Source: Leisingera methylohalidivorans DSM 14336
GTDB taxonomy: Bacteria > Pseudomonadota > Alphaproteobacteria > Rhodobacterales > Rhodobacteraceae
DNA length: 64,000 nt
Assembly (NCBI RefSeq): GCF_000511355.1
Contig: NC_023135.1
Location: 2,630,371 to 2,694,370, forward strand
Reading direction: 5' to 3'
This document shows positions 1 through 8,555 of the stretch, piece after piece (the stretch's first letter is position 1; each line of letters begins with the position of its first letter). The notes under the pieces are model-generated. The model was not told where the DNA came from. It ran no database searches and was given only the letters and a program-made list of their open reading frames with translations. The position numbers were made by a program, and so were the translations under genes.

Positions 1-835
1 CTTCGGCAAAAGGCTGGCGGATCTGCGGCAAGCAGTCCGACAGGAAGTCCAGCCCCTGCCGGTGGATCAGCTCGAAAGCACTGACCGCTTCGCCTGCGTG
101 GTCACGGGCCAGCGCCAGCAGCGCAATGGCAGCGGCGGGGTCCTTTACCGTGAAAAACGCTGTTCCTTGGCTGACTGGTATCGGTGACAGCTTCAGCGCG
201 GCGGCAGTGATCACCCCCAGCGTGCCCTCGGCCCCGATCAGCAGATTCTTCAGGTCATAACCGGTGTTGTCTTTACGCAAACGGGACAGCCCTTGCCAGA
301 TTTCGCCCGTGGGCAGCACCGCTTCCAGCCCCAGGCAGAGGTCGCGCGCATTGCCGTAGCGCAGCACGTTGACGCCGCCCGCATTGGTCGAAAGGTTGCC
401 GCCGATCCGGGCCGACCCTTCTGCCGCCAGGGACAAGGGAAACAGCCGCCCTGCCCCCTGCGCGGCTGTCTGGATATCCGCCAGAATCGCACCTGCTTCG
501 GCAATCAGGACATTTTCCTGCGGGAAGACCGAGCGGATTGCCGTCATCCGCTCCAGAGACAGCACCAGCGGCGCCGGACCGTCCGGCATTACCTGGCCGC
601 CGACCAGGCCGGTGCCGCCGCCATAGGGCACAACCGGCACCCGGGCAGCATTGGCCTCGCGGATCAGGACCGAGACATGCTCCACTGTCTGCGGCAAGGC
701 CAGAACCCCTGCCTGTCCCCGGTAGCGGCCGCGCGGTTCCTCCAGATACCGCGGCTCTGGCGGCCGCAGCACGCCTTCGGGCAACTGGTTCGAAAGACGG
801 GTGGCAAAGGCAGTATCAGCGGGGTTCAAGCTCAT
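1..835 (-). CDS. FAD-binding oxidase, GlcD/D-2-hydroxyacid dehydrogenase family (partial, C-terminus outside window)
   Basis: The first 278 residues are visible; the remainder lies beyond position 1. The ATG at 833-835 is chosen because a TGA lies in frame two codons upstream. The N-terminal half matches the PCMH/VAO-type FAD-binding fold: a PYGGGTGLVGG loop (residues about 70-80) followed by IGGNLSTNAGG and RYGNARDL, the usual pyrophosphate-binding stretches, and the GAEGTLGVITAA signature. The family oxidises D-2-hydroxyacids (glycolate, D-lactate, D-2-hydroxyglutarate) with FAD. Which substrate applies cannot be told from this half. It is a cytoplasmic or membrane-peripheral enzyme with no signal peptide. 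The next gene upstream on the same strand starts 42 bp away, so co-transcription is possible. Confidence 0.88.
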   Translation of the reverse strand, partial: MSLNPADTAFATRLSNQLPEGVLRPPEPRYLEEPRGRYRGQAGVLALPQTVEHVSVLIREANAARVPVVPYGGGTGLVGGQVMPDGPAPLVLSLERMTAIRSVFPQENVLIAEAGAILADIQTAAQGAGRLFPLSLAAEGSARIGGNLSTNAGGVNVLRYGNARDLCLGLEAVLPTGEIWQGLSRLRKDNTGYDLKNLLIGAEGTLGVITAAALKLSPIPVSQGTAFFTVKDPAAAIALLALARDHAGEAVSAFELIHRQGLDFLSDCLPQIRQPFAE

Positions 836-876
836 GTCTCATCCATGCCGGAAGCCGCTCTGGCTGGCAAGGCAGG

Positions 877-1707
877 TCACTCTTCTTGCAGCAGGTACTT
901 CGGCTGCAGCACATGGATCGTCGGGCGGCTGGGCAGGCTGCGCAGCGACACCGTCAGCGTATTGTTGCCTTCATTCACCACATCAAACTCTGGGCCGGTC
1001 CGGGCCAGGAACTGCTGCAATGACGCGCCGCTGAACCAATGCATCGGGATAATGACTGAGGAACGCAGCCGCCCCAGAACTTCCAGCATCTGGTCCAGCG
1101 GCAGGGTTATGCCGCCATCCACAGCGGCCATCACAACATCAAGCCGCCCCAGCGCCGCGAACTGTTCCGGCGTCGGCACGTGGTGGAGATGGCCCAAATG
1201 GCCGATGCAAAGGCCGGCCGCTTCGAAAACAAAGATCGAGTTGCCTTGCGCCACCACGCCTCCGAACATGTTGCGGATGTCGGTTGATACATTGCGGATC
1301 AGCATTTCGCCAAGATCCAGGTGGTGTTCTGCCCCGCTCCCGCGCGGCCCCCAGCCCCGCAGCACATGGGGAATGGCTGGATCGGGGTGCGCGGTCCAGT
1401 GGGTTTCATGCGCGTGGTTCATGGTGACCACATCCGGGATCAGCGGCGCGGCGCCGGTGAAGCCGGTAAAATCGGTGACCACATTCAACCCGCCTTCGGT
1501 GCGCAGCAGGAAGGAGGCATGCGCGATATAGCGGATCTGCACGCTATCCTGCGCAACCGGGTCCTGCCAATCGGCTTTGTGCAGGTACTCGAGGCCGGGC
1601 GTGTCCTGGGCCAGTGCGATGCAGTGGCTTGCACGCCGCTCCTGAACTTGAGCGGCGGCAGCTCCGGAAAGCACCAAGGCGCAAGCAAGGGCGGGCAAAA
1701 CGCGCAT
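877..1707 (-). CDS. Exported MBL-fold metallo-hydrolase-like protein
   Basis: 276 aa. The ATG at 1705-1707 is preferred over longer in-frame starts because it gives a clean signal peptide (MRVLPALACALVLSGAAAAQ), so the protein is probably periplasmic. The rest resembles UlaG-like beta-lactamase-fold proteins: IRYIAHASFLLRTEGG then NVVTDFTGF, a metal-site-like NHAHETHW, GHLGHLHH, an AAVDGG strand and a C-terminal MHWFSG. The canonical HxHxDH is replaced by HAHETH, with Glu where the metal-binding Asp normally sits, so activity and metal content are uncertain. The fold call is from motifs; the substrate is unknown. Confidence 0.75.
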   Translation of the reverse strand: MRVLPALACALVLSGAAAAQVQERRASHCIALAQDTPGLEYLHKADWQDPVAQDSVQIRYIAHASFLLRTEGGLNVVTDFTGFTGAAPLIPDVVTMNHAHETHWTAHPDPAIPHVLRGWGPRGSGAEHHLDLGEMLIRNVSTDIRNMFGGVVAQGNSIFVFEAAGLCIGHLGHLHHVPTPEQFAALGRLDVVMAAVDGGITLPLDQMLEVLGRLRSSVIIPMHWFSGASLQQFLARTGPEFDVVNEGNNTLTVSLRSLPSRPTIHVLQPKYLLQEE

Positions 1708-1892
1708 AGGAGTGGTTATAGGGCGCTGCTGCGGTTCGTCAGCCCCGAAGAGAATCATTTGCACACATAGCGCCCAATGCAGCGGCAGAATTGAAATTTC
1801 TGTCTTGCAACCGGGCCGGGCTTCACGACAGCGGTGCATTTACTGCCCACCAGCGACCGGCAGCTATTCCCGGGGAGCCCGCGTGGCTGTGA

Positions 1893-2483
1893 TCAGGCCT
1901 GTCCGGTCAGTGTCTTGCCGCGCCGGTCGTGCCGCAGCGAAGCATACAGCACATGGGTCCGCCAGCGGCCGTTGATCTGCAAATAGGACTGGGCAACGCC
2001 CTCGTATTTAAAGCCGGATTTCTCCAGCAGCCCGCGGGATGCCTGGTTTTCCGGCAGGCAGGCGGCCTCGATCCGGCTGAGATCCAGCTTGCTGAAGGCG
2101 TGATGCACCACCGCGCCGATCGCTTCGCGCATGTAGCCGTGGCGGGCAAAGGGCAAGCCGGTCCAGTACCCCAGTGTTCCCGCCTGCGCCGGGCCGCGGC
2201 GGATGTTGTCCAGCGTGATCGCGCCCACCAGCATATTGTCGGCCCGCCGGATCAGGAACAGCGGCAAAGCCGTCTCCCCGGCCACTGACCGGCGGGCCCA
2301 ATAGATCCTGTTGGTAAAGCTTTTGCGGCTGAGGTGGTCCGCCGCCCAGCTGGGTTCCCAAGGCGTCAGATACGGCTGGCTCTGCAATCGCAAAGCTGCC
2401 CAGCCGTGAAAATCCGCATGCACCGGCGGCCTGAGGGTCAGGCGCTCGGTTTCAATGCGGACCTTGCGGCGGTTCAGCAGCAT
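1893..2483 (-). CDS. GNAT N-acetyltransferase, RimJ-like (ribosomal protein S5 alanine acetyltransferase family)
   Basis: 196 aa. It has the RimJ family pattern: ETERLTLRPP at the N-terminus, YLTPWEPSW, the GxG-type acetyl-CoA strand around GYWTGLPFARHGYMREA, and ENQASRGLLEKSGFKYEG followed by YLQINGRWRTHVLY, which parallels the C-terminus of E. coli RimJ. RimJ acetylates the N-terminal alanine of ribosomal protein S5. Here the gene ends an operon: its ATG overlaps the stop of the M16 peptidase gene by one base (TGATG), suggesting translational coupling. The exact substrate is inferred from family only. Confidence 0.85.
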   Translation of the reverse strand: MLLNRRKVRIETERLTLRPPVHADFHGWAALRLQSQPYLTPWEPSWAADHLSRKSFTNRIYWARRSVAGETALPLFLIRRADNMLVGAITLDNIRRGPAQAGTLGYWTGLPFARHGYMREAIGAVVHHAFSKLDLSRIEAACLPENQASRGLLEKSGFKYEGVAQSYLQINGRWRTHVLYASLRHDRRGKTLTGQA

Positions 2484-3745
2484 CAGGCGGCGCGCCTCTC
2501 CTGCAGCCTTTCCAGCGCCGGGGCGTCGGCCACCGGGCCATAGAGCGCAAGAGCCGCCGGGGCGGAAACCGCCATTTCCTCAGCCATGCCGCGCACGTCG
2601 CCGGTGGTCACGGCTTCGATCCGTTCAACCGTGTGTTCCAGCGACGGCACCTTGCCCCAGATCTGCACCAGGCGGGCCAGACGTTCAGCCCGGTTCGACG
2701 GGCTTTCCAGCCCCATCAGCATCCCGGCTTTCATCTGGGCGCGGGCGCGCTCCACTTCGGCCTCAGTCATGTCGTCCGCGGCGCGTTTCATCTCGTCGAT
2801 GGTGATGCCCGCCAGCTCTTCCAGCTGCTCGCCGGAGGTGCCGGCGTAAACCGTCAGCGCGCCGGTATCGGCATAAGACCCGGCCTGCGCAAAGATCGAG
2901 TAGCACAGACCGCGTTTCTCGCGCACCTCCTGGAACAGCCGAGATGACATGCCGCCGCCAAGCGCACTGGCATAGATCTGCGAGGTGTACATGGACTGGT
3001 CTCGATAGCTGGGGCCTTCGAACGCCAGCGCAAAATGCGCCTGTTCCAGGTCTTTGACCTGCCGCGCCTCGCCGCCGGTGAACCGCGCGCCTTCGGCGTT
3101 GAACTCGGGCTTTGGTGCCATATGGCCAAACATCTGCTCGGCGAGCTTCACCAGGACATCGTGATCGACACCCCCGGCCGCAGCCAGAATCATCTGGCCA
3201 GGGCCGTAATGTTCCGCCACGAAACCTTGCAGGTCTTCTCGGCTGAAGCTGCTGACGCGCTCTGCCGGGCCAAGGATAGTCCGGCCCAAGGGCTGGCCGC
3301 GGTAGCTTTCTTCCTGAAGCCAGTCAAAGATTACGTCATCCGGCGTATCCAGCGATTGGCCGATTTCCTGCAGGATCACCCCGCGTTCGACCTCGATCTC
3401 GCGCTGATCGAACACCGGGTTCAGCAGGATGTCCCCGATCACATCCACCGCCAGCGGCACGTCGTTCTTCAGCACACGGGCGTAGTACGCCGTCACCTCC
3501 CGCGAGGTGTAGGCGTTGATATAGCCGCCGACATCCTCGATCTCTTCGGCAATTTGCAGGGCCGTGCGGATCTTCGTGCCCTTGAAGGCCATGTGCTCCA
3601 GGAAATGGGCAATACCGTTCTGCTCCAACCGCTCGTGGCGGCCGCCGGCGTTGACCCAGATCCCGACCGCCGCGGATTCCAGCCCCGGCATATCCTCGGA
3701 GACGATGCGGAACCCATTGGCGAGTGTGTGCTGCTGAACTGTCAA
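2483..3745 (-). CDS. M16 family zinc metallopeptidase (processing-peptidase-like)
   Basis: 420 aa, the usual length of a single-chain M16B peptidase resembling mitochondrial processing peptidase beta. The inverted zinc motif HxxEH is HFLEH at residues 47-51, inside GIAHFLEHMAFKGT. The distal Glu ligand lies in EVERGVILQEI about 75 residues later. YINAYTSREVTAYYARVL is also characteristic. The second half is the inactive-like M16 repeat, with an R/Y-containing EVREKRGLCYS motif. There is no signal peptide, so it is probably cytoplasmic. It starts 4 bp inside the end of thrC and overlaps the acetyltransferase gene by 1 bp. The substrate is unknown. Confidence 0.93.
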   Translation of the reverse strand: MTVQQHTLANGFRIVSEDMPGLESAAVGIWVNAGGRHERLEQNGIAHFLEHMAFKGTKIRTALQIAEEIEDVGGYINAYTSREVTAYYARVLKNDVPLAVDVIGDILLNPVFDQREIEVERGVILQEIGQSLDTPDDVIFDWLQEESYRGQPLGRTILGPAERVSSFSREDLQGFVAEHYGPGQMILAAAGGVDHDVLVKLAEQMFGHMAPKPEFNAEGARFTGGEARQVKDLEQAHFALAFEGPSYRDQSMYTSQIYASALGGGMSSRLFQEVREKRGLCYSIFAQAGSYADTGALTVYAGTSGEQLEELAGITIDEMKRAADDMTEAEVERARAQMKAGMLMGLESPSNRAERLARLVQIWGKVPSLEHTVERIEAVTTGDVRGMAEEMAVSAPAALALYGPVADAPALERLQERRAA

Positions 3746-5130
3746 TTCGCGATGTTCTTTCTGATGTGATCCTCGAGGGCGGCGAGATCATTGGCGATCC
3801 GCGTTACCCGTTCCGGCCTGTCATACAGATCGTCCATGCGCGGGGGAAGAGGCGGATGGATGCCGCTTGCATCTTCAACCGCCGCCGGGAATTTTGCCGG
3901 ATGCGCGGTGGCCAGTGTGATCATCGGCACCTCTGCTGTGCGGTGCTCATTGGCAACCTTCACAGCCACGGCGCCGTGCGGGCACAGCAGCTCACCCGAG
4001 GCGGCCAGTTCGGATTTGATGGTCGCCAGCGTTTCTTCTTCGGAAGTGCGGCCCGAGACGTAGGTCTCGCTCAGCGCCTGCATCGCGCCTTGGGAGACGT
4101 CAAAGCCGCCGGTCTTAAGCTCATCCATCAGCTGGGCCACGGCGCCGCTGTCCTGGCCGTAAGCGTAGAACAGCGCGCGCTCAAAATTCGAGGATACCTG
4201 AATGTCCATCGACGGGCTGATCGAGGGCGCGGTGTCGCCCTTGTAATACCCCTGCCCCGACAGGCAGCGGTGCAGGATGTCGTTCTGGTTGGTGGCGACC
4301 ACCAGCTGGTCGATGGGCAGGCCCATCTGCTTGGCGATGAAGCCTGCGAAGATGTCGCCGAAGTTGCCAGTGGGGACGGTGAAACTCACCTTGCGGCCCG
4401 GCGCGCCCAGCGAAACGGCGGCAGAGAAATAGTAGACCACCTGCGCCAGCACCCGGGCGATGTTGATCGAATTCACGCCCGCCAGCTTCACGCCATCGCG
4501 GAAATCGAAGTCGTTGAACATGTCCTTCACGCGGGCCTGGCAGTCATCGAAATCGCCATCGACGGCCAGCGCGTGCACGTTGGCGTCCTGCGGCGTGGTC
4601 ATCTGGCGGCGCTGCACCTCGGAGACACGGCCATGCGGGTAGAGAATGAACACATCCACATTGCTGAGGCCGCGGAAAGCTTCCATTGCCGCCGAACCGG
4701 TATCGCCGGAGGTGGCGCCTGCAATGGTCACCCGGTCGCCGCGGCGCTCAAGTGCGGTCTGGAACAGCTGGCCGATCAGCTGCATAGCGAAGTCCTTAAA
4801 CGCCAGCGTCGGGCCGTGGAACAGCTCCAGCAGGAAATGATTGGGCGCCAGCTGTTTCAGCGGTGCGCGGGCCGCATGGCCGAAGCCCTGATAGGCGCGG
4901 GCGATGATACCGCGGAATTCTTCGTCAGTGAAGCAATCACCAAGGAAGGGGCGCATCACGCGAAAGGCAGTTTCCTCATAGGAGAGACCGGCCAGTGCGG
5001 CGATGTCACCCTGGGACATCTGCGGAATTTCGGCTGGCACATAAAGACCGCCGTCACGGGCAAGCCCGGTCAGCATCGCGTCTTCAAAGGTCAGCTCGGG
5101 CGCTTGGCCCCGGGTCGAGATATATTTCAT
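3742..5130 (-). CDS. thrC: Threonine synthase
   Basis: 462 aa, matching the long bacterial/yeast-type threonine synthases. It converts O-phospho-L-homoserine to L-threonine with PLP. The PLP lysine is K112 in GPTLAFKDFAMQ. The phosphate-binding region GATSGDTGSAAMEAFRG and SFTVPTGNFGDIFAG also fit. The N-terminus MKYISTRGQAPELTFEDAMLTGLARDGG is typical, confirming the start. It lies 12 bp downstream of surf1, and its stop overlaps the peptidase ATG by 4 bp. It therefore probably belongs to the transcription unit of the cytochrome oxidase genes, an arrangement I associate with Rhodobacteraceae. Confidence 0.97.
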   Translation of the reverse strand: MKYISTRGQAPELTFEDAMLTGLARDGGLYVPAEIPQMSQGDIAALAGLSYEETAFRVMRPFLGDCFTDEEFRGIIARAYQGFGHAARAPLKQLAPNHFLLELFHGPTLAFKDFAMQLIGQLFQTALERRGDRVTIAGATSGDTGSAAMEAFRGLSNVDVFILYPHGRVSEVQRRQMTTPQDANVHALAVDGDFDDCQARVKDMFNDFDFRDGVKLAGVNSINIARVLAQVVYYFSAAVSLGAPGRKVSFTVPTGNFGDIFAGFIAKQMGLPIDQLVVATNQNDILHRCLSGQGYYKGDTAPSISPSMDIQVSSNFERALFYAYGQDSGAVAQLMDELKTGGFDVSQGAMQALSETYVSGRTSEEETLATIKSELAASGELLCPHGAVAVKVANEHRTAEVPMITLATAHPAKFPAAVEDASGIHPPLPPRMDDLYDRPERVTRIANDLAALEDHIRKNIAN

Positions 5131-5142
5131 CGCCTTGGCTCT

Positions 5143-5811
5143 CTAGGAATTGGCGCGGTCGCGCCGCAGGAAATAGACAGTCATCGCAGCCCAGATGAAG
5201 GCCAGCGAAAACCAGGTGATCGCATATTGCAAGTGGTTGTTGGGGATGGCGGCGGTGCTGATCCCCATCGGCTGGACATTTTTCCCGACAGGCTCGCGGG
5301 AAATCACCAGGACCGGCTCTGTCTCCAAAACGGCGGCCATCTCGGCCACATCGCGTGCGTACCAGAAATTTTCGGCCGGATCATTCTGCGGAGTGAAACT
5401 GTCGCGCTCAACCGGCCAGTGCAGGTTTCCGGCGACATGGACCGGACCGGTGCTGCGCCGCACGTCCTTCTCGGTCTCGGTCACGAAACCGCGTTCCAGC
5501 AGAATACGGCGGCCTGTCTTTTCTTCCGTCAGGGCCTGAATGACCCGGAAGCCAGCGCCGGTTTCCTTGGAGCTGACCAGTACGTGCAGTTCCGGGCCGG
5601 ATACGGCCCCGAACAGATCCACGGCTTGGTATTTATGCTCTGCCGCGTTGGGGGCCTCAGGCAGGGGCTCAGGCAACCCGGCCAAACGGGAAAGAATGTC
5701 TTCGATGACCTGTTCTTTCCACGTCAACCGCTGCAGCTGCCAGGTTCCAAGGCCCAGCAGGATCGCGATGCCCAGCCCGCTGACCACCACCAAAAAACCG
5801 ACATGCCGCAT
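5143..5811 (-). CDS. SURF1 family cytochrome oxidase biogenesis protein
   Basis: 222 aa. It has two transmembrane helices, one at the extreme N-terminus (VGFLVVVSGLGIAILLGLG, followed by TWQLQRLTWK) and one at the C-terminus (ITWFSLAFIWAAMTVYFL), flanking a periplasmic domain. The LGTWQLQRLxWKE pattern after helix 1 and the final NNHLQYAITWFSLA are SURF1 signatures. Family members assist heme a insertion into subunit I of aa3 oxidases. The position right after ctaE fits. A strong hairpin separates it from ctaE, so expression may be lower than that of the upstream subunit genes. Confidence 0.93.
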   Translation of the reverse strand: MRHVGFLVVVSGLGIAILLGLGTWQLQRLTWKEQVIEDILSRLAGLPEPLPEAPNAAEHKYQAVDLFGAVSGPELHVLVSSKETGAGFRVIQALTEEKTGRRILLERGFVTETEKDVRRSTGPVHVAGNLHWPVERDSFTPQNDPAENFWYARDVAEMAAVLETEPVLVISREPVGKNVQPMGISTAAIPNNHLQYAITWFSLAFIWAAMTVYFLRRDRANS

Positions 5812-5835
5812 CCGGGCCGCTCCGCTTCAACAGTA

Positions 5836-5868
5836 AAGGCGCGCAGAGCTTGCTGCTCCGCGCGCCTT
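5836..5868 (-). terminator. Strong hairpin between ctaE and the SURF1 gene (possible attenuator)
   Basis: On the minus strand AAGGCGCGC-GGAGC pairs across AGCAA with GCTCT-GCGCGCCTT, a stem of about 13-14 bp with one mismatch, followed only by a short T stretch (TTTACTG). A second small hairpin (GCGGTT/AACCGC) lies just upstream at about 5889-5905. The weak T tail suggests partial termination or mRNA processing rather than a full stop. Confidence 0.5.
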
Positions 5869-5930
5869 GCTCATTAAGGTCTGTCTGCGGTTTTTGGAAC
5901 CGCAAACATGTAACCATTACAAACCGCCCG

Positions 5931-6740
5931 TTACAGGCCGGAAGTGCCCCAGATGTAGACGGCGACAAACAGGAACAGCCAAACGACGTCCACGAAGTGC
6001 CAGTACCAGGCCGCAGCCTCGAAGCCGACGTGCTGTTCTGGTGTGAAGTCGCCCTTCATCGCCCGGATCAGGCAGACCGTCAGGAAGATGGTGCCGATCA
6101 CTACGTGGAAACCGTGGAAACCGGTTGCCATGAAGAAGTTGGAGTAGAACTCATCGCCGCCGAACTGCCATCCTTCGTGCAGCAGGTGGACGTATTCGTA
6201 GCCCTGCAGGAAGGTGAAGGCGATGCCGAAGAGGATGCCGATGGACAGGCCCTGGATCAGCGCCTTGCGGTCGTTGTTGTGGACCAGCGCGTGGTGCGCC
6301 CAGGTCACCGCACAGCCCGACAGCAGCAGGATCAGAGTGTTGATCAGCGGCAGGTGGAACGGGTCGACCGGCAGGATATCCGGCGCCACGTATTCAGTGC
6401 CGAAATAGGTCTCCATCGGGTAGATGGCGTGTTTGAAGAACGACCAGAACCAGGCGAAGAAGAACATCACCTCGGACATCACAAACAGGATGAAGCCGTA
6501 GCGCAGACCGATGCGCACAACAGTGGTGTGATCGCCGACCTTGCTTTCGGCGACAACTTCGGACCACCAAGCAAAGGCGGAGTAGAGAACGGCCACCAGG
6601 CCGATCCAGAACGCCCAGGCAGTGACGCCCTTCATCCAGAAGACCGCGCCAACCAGCATGACGAAAGTGCCCAAAGCAGAAGCCAGCGGCCAGATCGACG
6701 GCGGCAGAATATGATAATCGTGATTTTTAGCGTGCGCCAT
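5931..6740 (-). CDS. ctaE: Cytochrome c oxidase subunit III
   Basis: 269 aa, seven predicted membrane helices. It is the third core subunit of the proton-pumping aa3-type terminal oxidase in the inner membrane. Motifs include [15 protein letters not shown] at the N-terminus, [24 protein letters not shown] (with the conserved Glu of helix III), [11 protein letters not shown], the [14 protein letters not shown] helix with the conserved histidines, and a C-terminal [16 protein letters not shown] signature. It follows ctaG by 24 bp in the biogenesis operon. The subunit I gene is not in this window. Confidence 0.97.
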   Translation of the reverse strand: MAHAKNHDYHILPPSIWPLASALGTFVMLVGAVFWMKGVTAWAFWIGLVAVLYSAFAWWSEVVAESKVGDHTTVVRIGLRYGFILFVMSEVMFFFAWFWSFFKHAIYPMETYFGTEYVAPDILPVDPFHLPLINTLILLLSGCAVTWAHHALVHNNDRKALIQGLSIGILFGIAFTFLQGYEYVHLLHEGWQFGGDEFYSNFFMATGFHGFHVVIGTIFLTVCLIRAMKGDFTPEQHVGFEAAAWYWHFVDVVWLFLFVAVYIWGTSGL

Positions 6741-6764
6741 TCAAGTGTCCCTCACCAAAGCGGC

Positions 6765-7352
6765 CTAGTTCGTGGTTGCGCCTGCCCCGGTGTTATCCCC
6801 GGTGTCGAGGGCTGCGTAACCCTCGGGCAGATCGATTTCATGAAACGTGTACGAAAGCGTGATCGTATGCACGTATTTTGCGTCCCGGTCGTCGATGATT
6901 TCCGGGTCGACGTAGAAGGTCACGGGCATCTGCACCCGCTCCCCCGGCTGAAGCACCTGCTCGGTAAAGCAGAAACAGTCGATTTTCTCAAAGAAGTACC
7001 CGGCCTGATAGGGCGTCACGTTGTAGGACGCCTGACCGGCAACGGGGCGGTCGGTCGGATTGTAGGCCTCATAGAAGGCCAGTCCGGTTTCGCCCAGCTT
7101 GATTTCCATCTCGCGCTGCGACGGTTTGAATTCCCACGGCATGCCGCGCTGTTTGGAGCCATCGAAACGGACGGTGATGGTCTGGTCCAGAATGGTGTCA
7201 GAGCCGGCATTGGCCACTTGTGTGACACCGCCAAAGCCGGTCACCCGGCAGAACCAGTCGTAAAACGGCACCGACGCCCAGGACAGGCCGCCCATCAGGA
7301 CAACCACGCCCACCAGCTGGACAACGGTTTTCTGCGGTCCCTGCAACGCCAT
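6765..7352 (-). CDS. ctaG: Cytochrome c oxidase copper chaperone CtaG (Cox11 family)
   Basis: 195 aa, one N-terminal membrane helix (VVQLVGVVVLMGGLSWASVPFY) and a periplasmic Ig-like Cox11 domain. The copper-binding CxC pair is C126/C128 in KIDCFCFTEQ; a third conserved cysteine is C35 in YDWFCRVTGFGG. Cox11 delivers copper to the CuB site of subunit I. The ATG overlaps the stop of the preceding 54-codon gene by one base (TGATG), indicating translational coupling, and ctaE follows after 24 bp. Confidence 0.96.
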   Translation of the reverse strand: MALQGPQKTVVQLVGVVVLMGGLSWASVPFYDWFCRVTGFGGVTQVANAGSDTILDQTITVRFDGSKQRGMPWEFKPSQREMEIKLGETGLAFYEAYNPTDRPVAGQASYNVTPYQAGYFFEKIDCFCFTEQVLQPGERVQMPVTFYVDPEIIDDRDAKYVHTITLSYTFHEIDLPEGYAALDTGDNTGAGATTN

Positions 7353-7516
7353 CAGTTCTGCTCTCCCTGGGCGTCCGGGAATTTAAAAGTGGCCGAGGTT
7401 ACCTTGACCATGGTCAGCGCCATGACCAGCACCACAAATGCAGCGAGAAGGATTCCCACGCCCTTGTTCAGGCCGGAGCGCCGCTTGTGCAGCTCGTGTT
7501 CCTTGCGCAGAGCCAT
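7352..7516 (-). CDS. Small single-span membrane protein of the cytochrome oxidase operon
   Basis: 54 aa, below usual gene-caller cut-offs. It begins MALRKEHELHKRRSGLNKG, then has one hydrophobic helix (VGILLAAFVVLVMALTMVKV) and ends FKFPDAQGEQN. The ATG at 7514-7516 lies one base from the ctaB stop, and its TGA overlaps the ctaG ATG. Tight coupling on both sides and the charged-N-terminus/one-helix design match the small accessory proteins encoded between ctaB and ctaG in related bacteria, which are often labelled cytochrome oxidase assembly protein. The precise role is not established. Confidence 0.85.
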   Translation of the reverse strand: MALRKEHELHKRRSGLNKGVGILLAAFVVLVMALTMVKVTSATFKFPDAQGEQN

Positions 7517-7517
7517 C

Positions 7518-8459
7518 TTACCAGCCTCCCAGGCCGTAGGGCTTCAGCAATGCTTCAGCCAGGATCGCACCGAAATGCAGGAACAGATAAAGCAGCGACA
7601 GTTTGAAGAAGCTGCGCTCCACCTTGAAGTTGTCGCCTTCCGAGTCGTCTTCATTGCGGCGGGTGATTTTCCAGGCGCCGTGCAGGAACAGCGCGTTCAT
7701 TACCAGCGCTGCTGCCAGATAAAACGGGCCGCCGATGCCGGAGAAGGCAGTGCCAATGGCCAGAAGCGCCAGCAGGACAGTGTAAACCAGAATATGGACA
7801 CGGGTGGCGCGGCGGCCGTGAGTCACGGTCAGCATCGGCACGCCGGCATCGTCATAGTCCGACCGCATAAACAGCGCCAGTGCCCAGAAATGCGGCGGGG
7901 TCCACATGAAGGTGAGCAGGAACATCAGCCAGGGTTCCACCGACATGGTGCCGGTGGCGGCAATCCATCCGATCACCGGCGGGAAGGCCCCCGCTGCACC
8001 GCCGATCACGATATTCTGCGGCGTCGCCCGCTTCAGCCACATGGTGTAGACCACCACATAAAAGAATATGGTGAAGGCTAGGAACGCCCCGGCAAAGACG
8101 TTGGCGGCCAGCGCCAGCATGATCACCGACAGGCCCGACAGCGCCAGTCCCAATGCCAGTGCCTCGCCCGGCTCGACCTTGCCAGCGGGGATCGGGCGGC
8201 CCTTGGTGCGCTTCATCACCTTGTCGATGTCAGCGTCCCACCACATGTTGAGCGCCCCGGACGCACCGCCGCCGATGGCGATAAACAGGATGGCACAGAA
8301 GCCGATGACAGGGTGCACACCAACCGGGGCCGCCAGCAGCCCGACCAGAGCCGTGAACACCACCAGCGACATGACACGGGGCTTCAGCAGGGCGAAATAA
8401 TCGCCAAAACTGGCCTCGTCCTCATATGCCCGGCTTGCGTTGATGCTTGCGTCGCTCAT
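7518..8459 (-). CDS. ctaB: Protoheme IX farnesyltransferase (heme O synthase)
   Basis: 313 aa, a UbiA-superfamily polytopic membrane protein with about nine helices. It transfers a farnesyl group to heme b to make heme O, the precursor of heme a for the oxidase. The prenyl-diphosphate/Mg-binding Asp motif is NMWWDADIDKVMKRTKGRPIP, and the second loop contains MWTPPHFWALALFMRSDYDDAGVPML. The cytoplasmic N-terminus runs into YFALLKPRVMSLVVFTALVG, as usual. It lies between coxB and the small membrane gene. A perfect 8-bp hairpin is found just upstream of the start (8482-8501). Confidence 0.97.
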   Translation of the reverse strand: MSDASINASRAYEDEASFGDYFALLKPRVMSLVVFTALVGLLAAPVGVHPVIGFCAILFIAIGGGASGALNMWWDADIDKVMKRTKGRPIPAGKVEPGEALALGLALSGLSVIMLALAANVFAGAFLAFTIFFYVVVYTMWLKRATPQNIVIGGAAGAFPPVIGWIAATGTMSVEPWLMFLLTFMWTPPHFWALALFMRSDYDDAGVPMLTVTHGRRATRVHILVYTVLLALLAIGTAFSGIGGPFYLAAALVMNALFLHGAWKITRRNEDDSEGDNFKVERSFFKLSLLYLFLHFGAILAEALLKPYGLGGW

Positions 8460-8481
8460 CTTCAGTCCTTTGGCGGCAGCA

Positions 8482-8501
8482 GGTGCGCAACGCTGCGCAC
8501 C
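8482..8501 (-). other. Perfect hairpin in the ctaB leader
   Basis: GGTGCGCA and TGCGCACC flank a 4-base loop, ending about 22 nt upstream of the ctaB ATG. A second inverted repeat, CCATACG/CGTATGG (8519-8548), lies between it and the coxB stop. Neither is followed by a good T run on the minus strand. They could modulate the coxB:ctaB expression ratio through mRNA stability or access to the ribosome binding site. Confidence 0.4.
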
Positions 8502-8555
8502 CTGATCTTTTGACTATACCATACGAAACCCCCTCAAGCTCCGTATGGCCAGTTC

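Noticed and set aside
3724..5877. 717-codon plus-strand open frame
   Set aside because: Antisense to thrC, the SURF1 gene and part of the M16 gene; the minus-strand products are unmistakable and the frame shows no domain signatures.
5850..8081. 743-codon plus-strand open frame
   Set aside because: Shadow of ctaE, ctaG and ctaB on the other strand; His/Gln/Asp-rich composition typical of high-GC antisense frames.
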